From: Gemmatimonadota bacterium
GTDB taxonomy: Bacteria; ARS69
Length of the DNA: 24,892 bases
Assembly (NCBI GenBank): GCA_020431545.1
Contig: JAGQIB010000039.1
Span: 1-24,892 of the forward strand
Direction: 5' to 3'
Both the position numbers and the translations under genes were made by a program. This document shows positions 7,055 to 14,313 of this stretch, one piece after another. Under the pieces are notes generated by a model. It did no database searches, was not told the DNA's origin, and worked only from the letters and a program-made list of their open reading frames with translations. The first letter of the stretch is position 1. Each line of letters begins with the position of its first letter.

Positions 7055-8392
7055 ATGCGAATCGCTCGACTCGCGTCGATCGTGGCGCCGCTTTCATTCC
7101 TGGCCACGACCCTCGTCCCGGCTCCGGTCGCCTGGGCCCAAGACGCCCCGGCCGCGAACGGACCCCAGGTTCGCTGCGATCGCTGCCACAACGACCCCGA
7201 GTTTCTCGTGGGCAAGGGAGGATCGCCGGAGGAAGACGTCCGGCTGCTCGTCCCGCCGTCCCTGTTCGAGGACACGGTCCACGCGAAGCTCGCCTGCAGC
7301 GAGTGCCATCTCCAGTACGATGACGCCTATCCGCATCAGCCGGTGAAGGTCACGAAGACCTGCGCCCAGTGTCACGAGGAGCAGGGTCGCGACTGGAACG
7401 TCTCCGTGCACGGCGTGGACGCCAGCGGTCGCGGCGAAACACCGGACTGCATGCACTGCCACGGCGTGCACCGCGTGCTCGGCGCGGACCACCAGGAGTC
7501 GCGGATCCACCCGCTGAACGAGGCGGCTCTCTGCGCGGAATGCCACGCGGACTCGCGCATCATCGACACCTACTTCACGAGCCCGGCCGACAGCACGGCG
7601 CGCACGGCCGTGGAGACCTACCACAAGACCGTGCACGGCATCGCGGCCAGCAAGATGGGTCTCATCGTGACCGCGACGTGCAGCGACTGCCACCGCGCCC
7701 ACCGGATCCTTCCCTCGGAGGAACCGGCGTCCTCGGTCAATCCCGCGAACATCCCCACCACGTGCGGGGGGTGCCACACCGGCGTGTCCGAGCTGTACGA
7801 CGTGAGCGCCCACGGCGTCGCTCTCGCGGAAGGCAAGAAGAACGACGAAGGGCACGGCGCGCCCGTCTGCACGAACTGCCACTCGGCGCACGAGATCGCG
7901 CCCGTGAACGAGCCCTGGAAGGCCCACGTGGTGGAGGAATGCGGGCACTGCCACGAGCGCCTCTACGAGACCTACTTCGAGACCTACCACGGCAAGGTCA
8001 CCCGGCTCGGCGGGGAGCTCACCGCGAAGTGCAGCGACTGCCACACGCCGCACTCGAACCTGCCGGCCAGCGACGTGAAGTCCACCGTGAACGCGCGGAA
8101 CCTCGTGGCGACGTGCAGTCAGTGCCATCCGGACGCGTCCACGAACTTCGTGGAGTACCACCCGCACGGCGATCATCGCGACGCGAAGAAGTTCCCCGAG
8201 ATCTACTGGTCCTACACGCTCATGTCCGGCCTGCTGGTGGGAACGCTCAGCTTCTTCGGCCTGCACACCGTGCTGTGGCTCGGCCGTGGTCTCGCCGAGA
8301 CGGTGCGACCGGCGCGCGGCGAAAAGTCCGACAAGAAGGATGACGAGAGCGGCCCGGGTGGCCCGGATTCCGGAGAGGGAGCGTCGGAATGA
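7055..8392 (+). CDS. Membrane-anchored 11-haem c-type cytochrome (CbcL N-terminal-like / quinol-dehydrogenase partner)
   Basis: A 445-residue protein from ATG 7055 with a Sec signal peptide ending AWA (residues 26-28). Eleven CXXCH sites follow: CDRCH, CSECH, CAQCH (103), CMHCH, CAECH, CSDCH (209), CGGCH (237), CTNCH, CGHCH, CSDCH (326) and CSQCH (354). Residues 103-236 and 237-353 are two related tetrahaem modules. A single membrane helix (~387-412, containing MSGLLVGTLSFFGLHTVLWL) is followed by a charged, glycine-rich cytoplasmic tail, so the haem domain faces the periplasm. Its stop overlaps the start of the b-type cytochrome gene (ATGA), which argues for one complex that oxidises quinol and passes electrons into the periplasm. 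In Geobacter CbcL, a multihaem c part and a HydC/FdnI-like b part are fused; here they seem to be two proteins. That comparison rests on architecture, not on a search. The ribosome site is weak. Confidence 0.92.
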   Translation: MRIARLASIVAPLSFLATTLVPAPVAWAQDAPAANGPQVRCDRCHNDPEFLVGKGGSPEEDVRLLVPPSLFEDTVHAKLACSECHLQYDDAYPHQPVKVTKTCAQCHEEQGRDWNVSVHGVDASGRGETPDCMHCHGVHRVLGADHQESRIHPLNEAALCAECHADSRIIDTYFTSPADSTARTAVETYHKTVHGIAASKMGLIVTATCSDCHRAHRILPSEEPASSVNPANIPTTCGGCHTGVSELYDVSAHGVALAEGKKNDEGHGAPVCTNCHSAHEIAPVNEPWKAHVVEECGHCHERLYETYFETYHGKVTRLGGELTAKCSDCHTPHSNLPASDVKSTVNARNLVATCSQCHPDASTNFVEYHPHGDHRDAKKFPEIYWSYTLMSGLLVGTLSFFGLHTVLWLGRGLAETVRPARGEKSDKKDDESGPGGPDSGEGASE

Positions 8393-9243
8393 GCGCCTCC
8401 CGCCCCCTCGCGGCGTCGGACCGCGGCGCCGGCCCGTACCTCTGGCGATTCAGTCGACTGGAGCGGATTCTCCATCTCGCCGTGGTCGTCTCGTTCTTCG
8501 GGCTCGTGCTCACCGGCGTTCCGCTGCACTTCTCGGACAAGCCCTGGGCGCGCTGGCTGATCGAGTTTCACGGCGGCGTCGGCGGAGCGAGGATCGTCCA
8601 TCGGTTCTGCGCGTGCATCACGTTCGGGTACATGATCACGCACGTGAGCACGCTGATCTCGCGCATCGCCCGCAGCAAGAACAAGAAGAGCTTCTTCTGG
8701 GGCCCGGATTCGATGGTGCCGCAGCCCAAGGACCTCTTCGACATGATCGCGATGTTCAAGTGGTTCGTGGGGGCCGGCCCGCGGCCGCAGTTCGATCGCT
8801 TCAGCTACCTCGAGAAGTTCGACTACTGGGCCGTGTTCTGGGGAGTGACCATCATCGGCGGCTCCGGGCTCATGCTGTGGTTCCCGGAGGCGTTCGCGAG
8901 CTGGGTGCCGGGGTGGGTGTTCAACGTCGCCACGGTGGTGCACGGAGACGAGGCGCTGCTCGCGCTGTGCTTCATCTTCACGATCCATTTCTTCAACGGT
9001 CAGCTCCGACCGGACAAGTTCCCGCTGGACCTCGTGATCTTCACGGGACGAGCCACCCGGGAGTACATGGAAGACGAGCATCCGCTCGAGCTCGAGCGTC
9101 TCGAGGCCGAGGGGAAGCTCGCCGAGCGAGTGGCGCCGCCCCCTCCGCAGTGGCTGTACGCGGGAGCGGTGGCGCTCGGGTTCTCGGCCATCGCGATCGG
9201 GCTGACGCTCGCGGGGCTCGTGCTGTGGGCGCTCCTGAAGTGA
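8389..9243 (+). CDS. Cytochrome b/b6-type integral membrane protein (HydC/FdnI-like di-haem b)
   Basis: A 284-residue membrane protein starting at ATG 8389 inside the upstream stop. Five hydrophobic segments are visible: residues ~25-47, 68-90, 145-165, 188-205 and 255-283. Histidines in four of the helices fit axial ligands of two b haems: His29, His71 and His85 (14 apart), and His185 and His200 (15 apart). This is the pattern of the formate-dehydrogenase gamma / NiFe-hydrogenase cytochrome b family, which exchanges electrons between the quinone pool and a periplasmic partner. Here the partner would be the 11-haem protein encoded just upstream. The loop before helix 3 is long and basic (RIARSKNKKSFFWGP). 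The stop overlaps the GTG of the next cytochrome gene. The direction of electron flow (quinol oxidation) is inference from the cluster. Confidence 0.9.
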   Translation: MSASRPLAASDRGAGPYLWRFSRLERILHLAVVVSFFGLVLTGVPLHFSDKPWARWLIEFHGGVGGARIVHRFCACITFGYMITHVSTLISRIARSKNKKSFFWGPDSMVPQPKDLFDMIAMFKWFVGAGPRPQFDRFSYLEKFDYWAVFWGVTIIGGSGLMLWFPEAFASWVPGWVFNVATVVHGDEALLALCFIFTIHFFNGQLRPDKFPLDLVIFTGRATREYMEDEHPLELERLEAEGKLAERVAPPPPQWLYAGAVALGFSAIAIGLTLAGLVLWALLK

Positions 9244-11213
9244 TCCGGCGGCCGGCCCTCGCCCGGCTCCTCCTGTTCTCGCTCGCGACGCTGCTCGCCG
9301 CCGGGTGCGGCAAGGAACCGGAGCCGCAACGTCTCCACGCGGAAGCCCACGACGGACTCGCGTGTCTGGATTGCCACGAGAACGCGCCCGGTCCGGTGGG
9401 GCTGACGTCCATCGAGAACTGCGCCGCGTGTCACGCGATCCAGGATCTGCCCGAGGTCGTGGAGCTCGCGGGCGTGAAGTTCCGGCACCGGGAGCACGCG
9501 GGGCTCCTGCCCGGCATCCACGCGACGTGCAGCGCCTGCCATCATCACCAGGGCGACGGCACGGATCTCGAGGTGGATTCCGGCGCCTGCTTCCTGTGCC
9601 ACGCGCAGCTCCCGGCGGCGGACGGTCGCGCGTCGCTCGGGGAGCAGAGCTGCCTCGGGTGCCACGGTCCGGACACGAACCCCGGCCTCGAGCACGCGCC
9701 CGGCATCGTGGACCACGCGGTGGTGATCGCCCGCGACGTGACGTGTTCCTCGTGCCATTACGACGCGGTGGAGGGCAGCGGCACGGTGCGCAACGAGAAG
9801 TGCCTGGAGTGTCACGGCGCTCCCGGCCTCGCGCCCACGCTCGACAAGGACCTGCACTACGACGCGGAGTCCATCCATCGCGATCACACGTGGGACGGCA
9901 AGGAGCAGAGCTGTCGACGTTGCCACGAGGCGCTCACCCACCGGGTCCGCTCGCTGGAGAGCACGATGGGTCTGAAGTGCGAGTCGTGTCACCTCCCGGA
10001 CGACCCGCGGATCGCTCCGCCGCAGGACCCGTACATCCATCGAGCGCAGCAGATCCTCTACTCCGGGCTGGCGGCCGGGCACGAGAAGATGGCGCCCGCC
10101 GGCAAGTTCGCCGCGAAGGTCTCCTGCACGGCGTGCCACTCGCACGACTCGATGCGCCCGCGCCTCGGGCACGAGATCGTGGCCGCGATCGACGTCGAGT
10201 GCACGCAGTGCCACGGACCGAAGTTCGCCGGCCTGCTGAACGGCTGGATCCAGGGCATGCGATCGCGCACGAAGGCGGCCGGCGACTACGTGCATCAGGC
10301 CGCGGCGGACCCGCGCGTCCAGGCGTCGGCGCCGGCGGATTCCGCCGTGACCGAGGCTGTGCGTCTCTGGGACATGGTCCACGAGGGGAACGGCGTCCAC
10401 AACGTTCCGGCGGCAGACGCGGTGCTTCGTCGTGTGATCGAGGAGACGGCGGGCGCGTGGCGGGAAGCGGGCGTCACGCCACCCGCGCGCCCGAATCTCG
10501 GCCCCGATCCCGCCACGAACCGTTGCGTCCACTGCCACTACGGCATCGAGAACACGCGCGGCAACTTCCTCGGCCGGATGCTCGACCACCGCACGCACGT
10601 CATCAACGGCGGGCTCGACTGCCATCTCTGCCACTCGGATGCCGATCTGTTCCAGGCCGATCGCAAGACGTTCGATCCGCGCCACGGGAAGACGCACGTG
10701 TCGCTCGCGGACTGCGCGAGCTGCCACCACTCGCCGGCCGAGGCCGGCCAGGCCACCTGCCAGGATTGCCACGACTCCGGCCCCAAGACGGTCGGCCCCG
10801 TTTCCACGTTCGACGTGAGCTCCTGGCGTGGCGACGCCTGGAGCCATGCCACGCACTCCGCTCTCGAGTGCCAGACGTGCCACGTGACTCCGGTCACGTA
10901 CGCCCCGGCGGCCGACGTGATGAAATGCACGGCGTGCCACGAGAATCACCACCAGCCGGGACGTGATTGCGCCCGGTGCCACGGACGACCCGAAACAGCC
11001 GACGCTCACGATGCCGACACGCACTTCGGATGCGCGGGGTGCCATGACCGCGCGACGATCAGCCGCCTCGACGCGGATCGCGGGATGTGTCTCATCTGTC
11101 ACGCGGAGCAGCGCACGGATCACCACGAAGAGACCGACCACGAGTGTTCCGTCTGCCACTTCCTCATGACACCGGAAGGGATGCGCCCCTGGCTCCTGCT
11201 CGAGGAGGAGTGA
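9240..11213 (+). CDS. 21-haem c-type cytochrome lipoprotein
   Basis: A 657-residue protein. I chose GTG 9240, which overlaps the cytochrome b stop as GTGA and directly yields a lipoprotein signal with lipobox LAAGC (Cys23); the frame upstream is only shadow. I count 21 CXXCH sites, from CLDCH at residue 42 to CSVCH at 636. They fall in two lobes: 11 sites in residues 42-325 and 10 in 429-640. Between the lobes is a haem-free, helical segment (326-428) that includes HEGNGVHNVPAADAVL (His381, His387-Asn388), resembling the HN helix of other large multihaem cytochromes. Extra histidines between the sites could serve as distal ligands. Upstream of a porin candidate, it fits the cytochrome of a porin-cytochrome conduit or a long periplasm-spanning wire. 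Whether it faces the periplasm or the outside cannot be read from sequence. Confidence 0.92.
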   Translation: MIRRPALARLLLFSLATLLAAGCGKEPEPQRLHAEAHDGLACLDCHENAPGPVGLTSIENCAACHAIQDLPEVVELAGVKFRHREHAGLLPGIHATCSACHHHQGDGTDLEVDSGACFLCHAQLPAADGRASLGEQSCLGCHGPDTNPGLEHAPGIVDHAVVIARDVTCSSCHYDAVEGSGTVRNEKCLECHGAPGLAPTLDKDLHYDAESIHRDHTWDGKEQSCRRCHEALTHRVRSLESTMGLKCESCHLPDDPRIAPPQDPYIHRAQQILYSGLAAGHEKMAPAGKFAAKVSCTACHSHDSMRPRLGHEIVAAIDVECTQCHGPKFAGLLNGWIQGMRSRTKAAGDYVHQAAADPRVQASAPADSAVTEAVRLWDMVHEGNGVHNVPAADAVLRRVIEETAGAWREAGVTPPARPNLGPDPATNRCVHCHYGIENTRGNFLGRMLDHRTHVINGGLDCHLCHSDADLFQADRKTFDPRHGKTHVSLADCASCHHSPAEAGQATCQDCHDSGPKTVGPVSTFDVSSWRGDAWSHATHSALECQTCHVTPVTYAPAADVMKCTACHENHHQPGRDCARCHGRPETADAHDADTHFGCAGCHDRATISRLDADRGMCLICHAEQRTDHHEETDHECSVCHFLMTPEGMRPWLLLEEE

Positions 11214-11226
11214 CGGGAGGAGCGAG

Positions 11227-12741
11227 ATGACGAACTGTCGCCGGGGACGACGCGCACTGTTCGCGATCGTCCTGCTGCTCGCTGGGGTAAGCACGGCCGC
11301 CGCGTCACCGGACTGGAGTGTCCGGTGGCATTCGGCGGCGCGAACCACCGAGTTCCGCGGAGTCGAGCTCGACAGCATTCCGGTGGCCGACGCGGTCGCC
11401 GATGCCGAAGGCCGGCTCTTCACGCCCGACGGCTACGCCGTCCGCTGCCCGGCGGGATCGGCGTGGTGCTACTTCTATCGCGCCGGCGACGTGGAGCGGA
11501 GCTCGCCGATCACCTCCGAGCTCGACGTTTCCGCCTGGCGCCTCGGCGTGCCCGGCCTCCGCGCGAAGGTCTCCGCCCGCGCCGCCGGCGATCCCGGCGA
11601 CACGGCGGTGTGGCCGGGAACGGATCCGGCGTTCCGGCTCCGCGAGGGCTACCTCGAATGGGCGCACGAGTTCGTGGAGATCCGCGGCGGCCGTCAGTTC
11701 GACCCCGGCCGGTTCGGGTTCATCCAGTGGGACGGCGGTCGGCTCCGCGTGCAGGGCTGGAACGGCCGCGCGAGCGCCGCGGTGTACGGCGGTCTCGGAC
11801 TCGCGCGCGGCACGTCGCTGTCCGCGACCGATCCGGCCCTCGACGTCCTCGACGAGTTCCGCCCGGCGGATCGCCAGCGCGTGCTCGGGTTCGAGGCCGC
11901 GGGCGTGCTTCCGTGCGCGAACGTCCGGGCACAGTACCTGCGCGAGATCGATCCGCGCGCCGAGGACTTCGTCACCGAGCGCTTCGGCGCCGAGTTCGAC
12001 ACGCGCGTCGGGCCGGTCACCGTCAACGCCGGATCGGACTGGGATCTCGCGTTCGGCGAGTGGGGCACCGCGGAGATCGACGCCACCTGGCGGGCCCACC
12101 ACCTCGCGGCCGTATCCGCCGGCGCGCGACGTTACCGGCCGTTCTTCGATCTCTGGACGGTGTGGGGAGCGTTCTCGCCCGTTCCGTACAAGGCCACGCA
12201 CGCGTCGCTCGCGCTCGGACCGTGGCGCACGTTGACGGCACACGGTCGATTCGAGCACTGGACCTGGGACGACACGGGAACCACGATCCCGCTCGTCGTG
12301 ACCGAGGACGACGGGAAGCGATTCGAGGGGCGTCTCGCCTGGCGACCGGACGATCGCTGGACCGTGACCGGCGGCCTGCAGCGCGTGGAGAACGCGGGCG
12401 CGTCGATCTGGGGCGGCGACGGCAGCGTGGGCTACCGGCCCGCCGAGACGCTGGATCTCTCGCTCGACTTCGGCCGCTGGGATCGCCCGATCGAGCTGCG
12501 CTACGACGACGCCGAGCTCACCACCTGGGGTGGCAGCGTGCGCTGGTCGGCGGCGCCCGCGGTGCGGTTCGACCTCGCGCTGCGGCACCTGGACGAGGTC
12601 CGCGACCGCCCCGACGCGTCGCGCGTGGACTGGGGCACCTGGAACGCTTCCCTCGGACTCACCGTGCAGCTCGACTCGGACCGCACGCGCGGCGTCCCGC
12701 CGGCCGTGCTCCGGATTCCGGAAAGGCAGGTGCCGCGATGA
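11227..12741 (+). CDS. Predicted outer-membrane beta-barrel, candidate conduit porin
   Basis: A 504-residue protein from ATG 11227 with a GGGAGGAG ribosome site and a Sec signal ending AAA (24-26). The mature part has no long hydrophobic helix. It consists of short amphipathic strands with alternating aromatic or aliphatic residues, for example VEIRGGRQF, ASAAVYGGLGLA, RTLTAHGRFEHWTW, RFEGRLAWRPD, LDLSLDFGRW and FDLALRHLDE, separated by polar turns. This is the look of a beta-barrel, perhaps 16-22 strands by length. It has no haem site. It lies between a 21-haem and a 16-haem cytochrome and its stop overlaps the next ATG, which is the gene order of porin-cytochrome conduits (MtrB, OmbB). Mature cysteines are Cys74, Cys81 and Cys230; MtrB has an N-terminal CXXC, but this CX6C may be unrelated. 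The last residue is Arg, not the usual aromatic, which weakens the barrel call slightly. It could also be a phosphate-porin-like protein. Confidence 0.72.
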   Translation: MTNCRRGRRALFAIVLLLAGVSTAAASPDWSVRWHSAARTTEFRGVELDSIPVADAVADAEGRLFTPDGYAVRCPAGSAWCYFYRAGDVERSSPITSELDVSAWRLGVPGLRAKVSARAAGDPGDTAVWPGTDPAFRLREGYLEWAHEFVEIRGGRQFDPGRFGFIQWDGGRLRVQGWNGRASAAVYGGLGLARGTSLSATDPALDVLDEFRPADRQRVLGFEAAGVLPCANVRAQYLREIDPRAEDFVTERFGAEFDTRVGPVTVNAGSDWDLAFGEWGTAEIDATWRAHHLAAVSAGARRYRPFFDLWTVWGAFSPVPYKATHASLALGPWRTLTAHGRFEHWTWDDTGTTIPLVVTEDDGKRFEGRLAWRPDDRWTVTGGLQRVENAGASIWGGDGSVGYRPAETLDLSLDFGRWDRPIELRYDDAELTTWGGSVRWSAAPAVRFDLALRHLDEVRDRPDASRVDWGTWNASLGLTVQLDSDRTRGVPPAVLRIPERQVPR

Positions 12742-14156
12742 GAACGGCGATGCGGATCTTGCTGGCTTGGCTGTTCGTGACCGTGGCGGCCCCGATCGCT
12801 CGCGCCGAGTTCGACCACGAGTTCCACCTCGACTTCTTTCCGGAGTGCGAGGCATGTCATCGCGGCGTGGAGCAGGCGGGCGCGGCGATGTTCCCGTCGC
12901 CCGATCAGTGCCGCGCCTGCCACGACGGCGACACGGCCGACGAGATCGACTGGGCGGGACGGCAGCCCTCCCGCACGAACCTGAAGTTCACGCACCCGCA
13001 GCACCAGGAGGACTCCGGCGACGCGGCGACGTGCACCGACTGCCACGGCCCGGTGAGCGGCAAGGGCTCCACGAACTTCCGGCCGGCGGCGTCGCGGTGC
13101 GCGGACTGTCACGACGTGGAGGAGCACTTCGACTCGGCGGAGGCGGATTGCGCGATGTGTCACCTGCCGCTGTGGAAGGCGACGTCGCTTACGCGGGAAG
13201 ACGTCGCGGCGTTCGACCCGCCGGCCACGCACGCGGAAGACGGCTTCGCGCAGGGCGGACACGGCGCCTGGATGCGTGAGGCGGCAGGCGGCGAGATGCC
13301 GGGCGCGAAGGAGTCCGCGAGCTGTGCGGTGTGTCACGCGAAGGAGTTCTGCTCGCAGTGCCACGTGAACGGACCGGAGACGCCCGCGATCGCGGCGCTC
13401 GGCTCCGACCCGCGCTCGCTCGTGAACCAGACCTGGCTCGCGGTGCCGGCGAGTCACCAGGCCGACCGCTTCCTCGAGGCACACGGCCATGATGGCTTCT
13501 CCACGAACCAGTGCGCCACGTGCCACACGCGCGAGAGCTGCTGGGTCTGCCACGCGGCCACGCCGGCCGTGGCGAACGGGCTGTTCGGCGCGTCACCCGA
13601 TCGGGGCGTCGGCGCGCGGCCCACGCGGCACAAGCCGGAGTCGCACGTTCCGGGGTTCGGCACGTCGCACGGACCGCTCGCGACGGCCGCGCCGCAGAAC
13701 TGCGCGGCGTGCCACGATCGCTCCGAGTGTCTGGACTGCCATCGCCCGGAGGGATCGAGCGCGTCGCCGGGGTTCCACCCGGCAGGGTTCCTCGCGCGGC
13801 ATCCCGTGGAGGCGTACGCGCGGGAGACGTCGTGCGCGGAGTGCCACCACCCGCGGGAGTTCTGCGCGAGCTGCCACGAGCAGTCCGGTCTGACGCGGCA
13901 GAGGGATTCGCTGCTCGGCGCCGGGTTCCACGACGGCCAGCGCACTTTCCTGTTCGGGCACGGCGACGCGGCGCGACGTCACCTGGAGTCGTGCGTGTCC
14001 TGCCACGCGGAGTCGGATTGCCTCACCTGCCACTCCGCGCGCCAGGGTCGCGGCTTCAACCCGCACGGCCCGGGCTTCGACGCGGCGCGACTCGCCGAGA
14101 AGGCGCCGCAGATGTGCACCGTGTGTCACGGGCTCGCGATTCCCGGGAGGCAATAG
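12738..14156 (+). CDS. Secreted 16-haem c-type cytochrome with haem-doublet repeats
   Basis: A 472-residue protein from ATG 12738, overlapping the porin stop by 4 bp; ATG 12750 is a possible alternative start. A Sec signal ends ARA (21-23), with no lipobox. Sixteen CXXCH sites run from CEACH at residue 37 to CTVCH at 460. Five pairs are packed as CXXCH, four or five residues, CXXCH, starting at residues 196, 259, 322, 366 and 419. The first three pairs are spaced exactly 63 residues apart, and the intervening linkers are rich in His, Gly and Pro. It is likely periplasmic or secreted, and by gene order it is the second cytochrome of a porin-cytochrome conduit, possibly lodged inside the barrel as MtrA is. 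No catalytic domain is visible. It ends the operon; the next gene starts 158 bp later. Confidence 0.92.
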   Translation: MRTAMRILLAWLFVTVAAPIARAEFDHEFHLDFFPECEACHRGVEQAGAAMFPSPDQCRACHDGDTADEIDWAGRQPSRTNLKFTHPQHQEDSGDAATCTDCHGPVSGKGSTNFRPAASRCADCHDVEEHFDSAEADCAMCHLPLWKATSLTREDVAAFDPPATHAEDGFAQGGHGAWMREAAGGEMPGAKESASCAVCHAKEFCSQCHVNGPETPAIAALGSDPRSLVNQTWLAVPASHQADRFLEAHGHDGFSTNQCATCHTRESCWVCHAATPAVANGLFGASPDRGVGARPTRHKPESHVPGFGTSHGPLATAAPQNCAACHDRSECLDCHRPEGSSASPGFHPAGFLARHPVEAYARETSCAECHHPREFCASCHEQSGLTRQRDSLLGAGFHDGQRTFLFGHGDAARRHLESCVSCHAESDCLTCHSARQGRGFNPHGPGFDAARLAEKAPQMCTVCHGLAIPGRQ

Positions 14157-14198
14157 GGGACCAGGTAGTCCGATTTCGTACGTTTTACCCTCGCGTTA

Positions 14199-14259
14199 CG
14201 GCGAGCAGGACCGGATCTCGGTTCGGGGGCCGTTTCCGGCGTTCCGGTCCTGTTCGTCG
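14199..14259 (+). promoter_or_regulatory. Long imperfect stem-loop upstream of the efflux operon
   Basis: The arms 14202-14215 and 14243-14256 are reverse complements at 13 of 14 positions, with a G.U pair in RNA, around a 27-nt loop. Pairing can extend three more steps to 14199/14259. A second, smaller hairpin (CTCGC 14190-14194 with GCGAG 14201-14205) would compete for part of the 5' arm. No T-tract follows, so it is not a typical terminator. It could be a terminator for the cytochrome operon, a leader structure, or an operator for the pump genes. Confidence 0.4.
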
Positions 14260-14313
14260 GGCGTGGAAGGAGTATCCTGGCGTCCCGGTTCTCGGTTCTT
14301 CCCCGGAGACGTC

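Noticed and set aside
9000..11423. Minus-strand frame (807 codons) opposite the 21-haem cytochrome
   Set aside because: The plus-strand product has 21 CXXCH motifs and a lipobox; the antisense product is Arg/Val/Ala low complexity and crosses three real genes.
12846..14130. Repeat-rich DNA in the 16-haem gene as a possible CRISPR or tandem repeat
   Set aside because: The recurring pieces are TGC-NN-NN-TGC-CAC codons for haem sites, differ between copies at DNA level and lie inside an intact reading frame.
9240..14156. A named reductase (nitrite, hydroxylamine, tetrathionate or sulfite) among the large cytochromes
   Set aside because: I see no CXXCK active-site motif, no hydroxylamine-oxidoreductase tyrosine cross-link context and no other catalytic signature. 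Only electron-transfer motifs can be supported.
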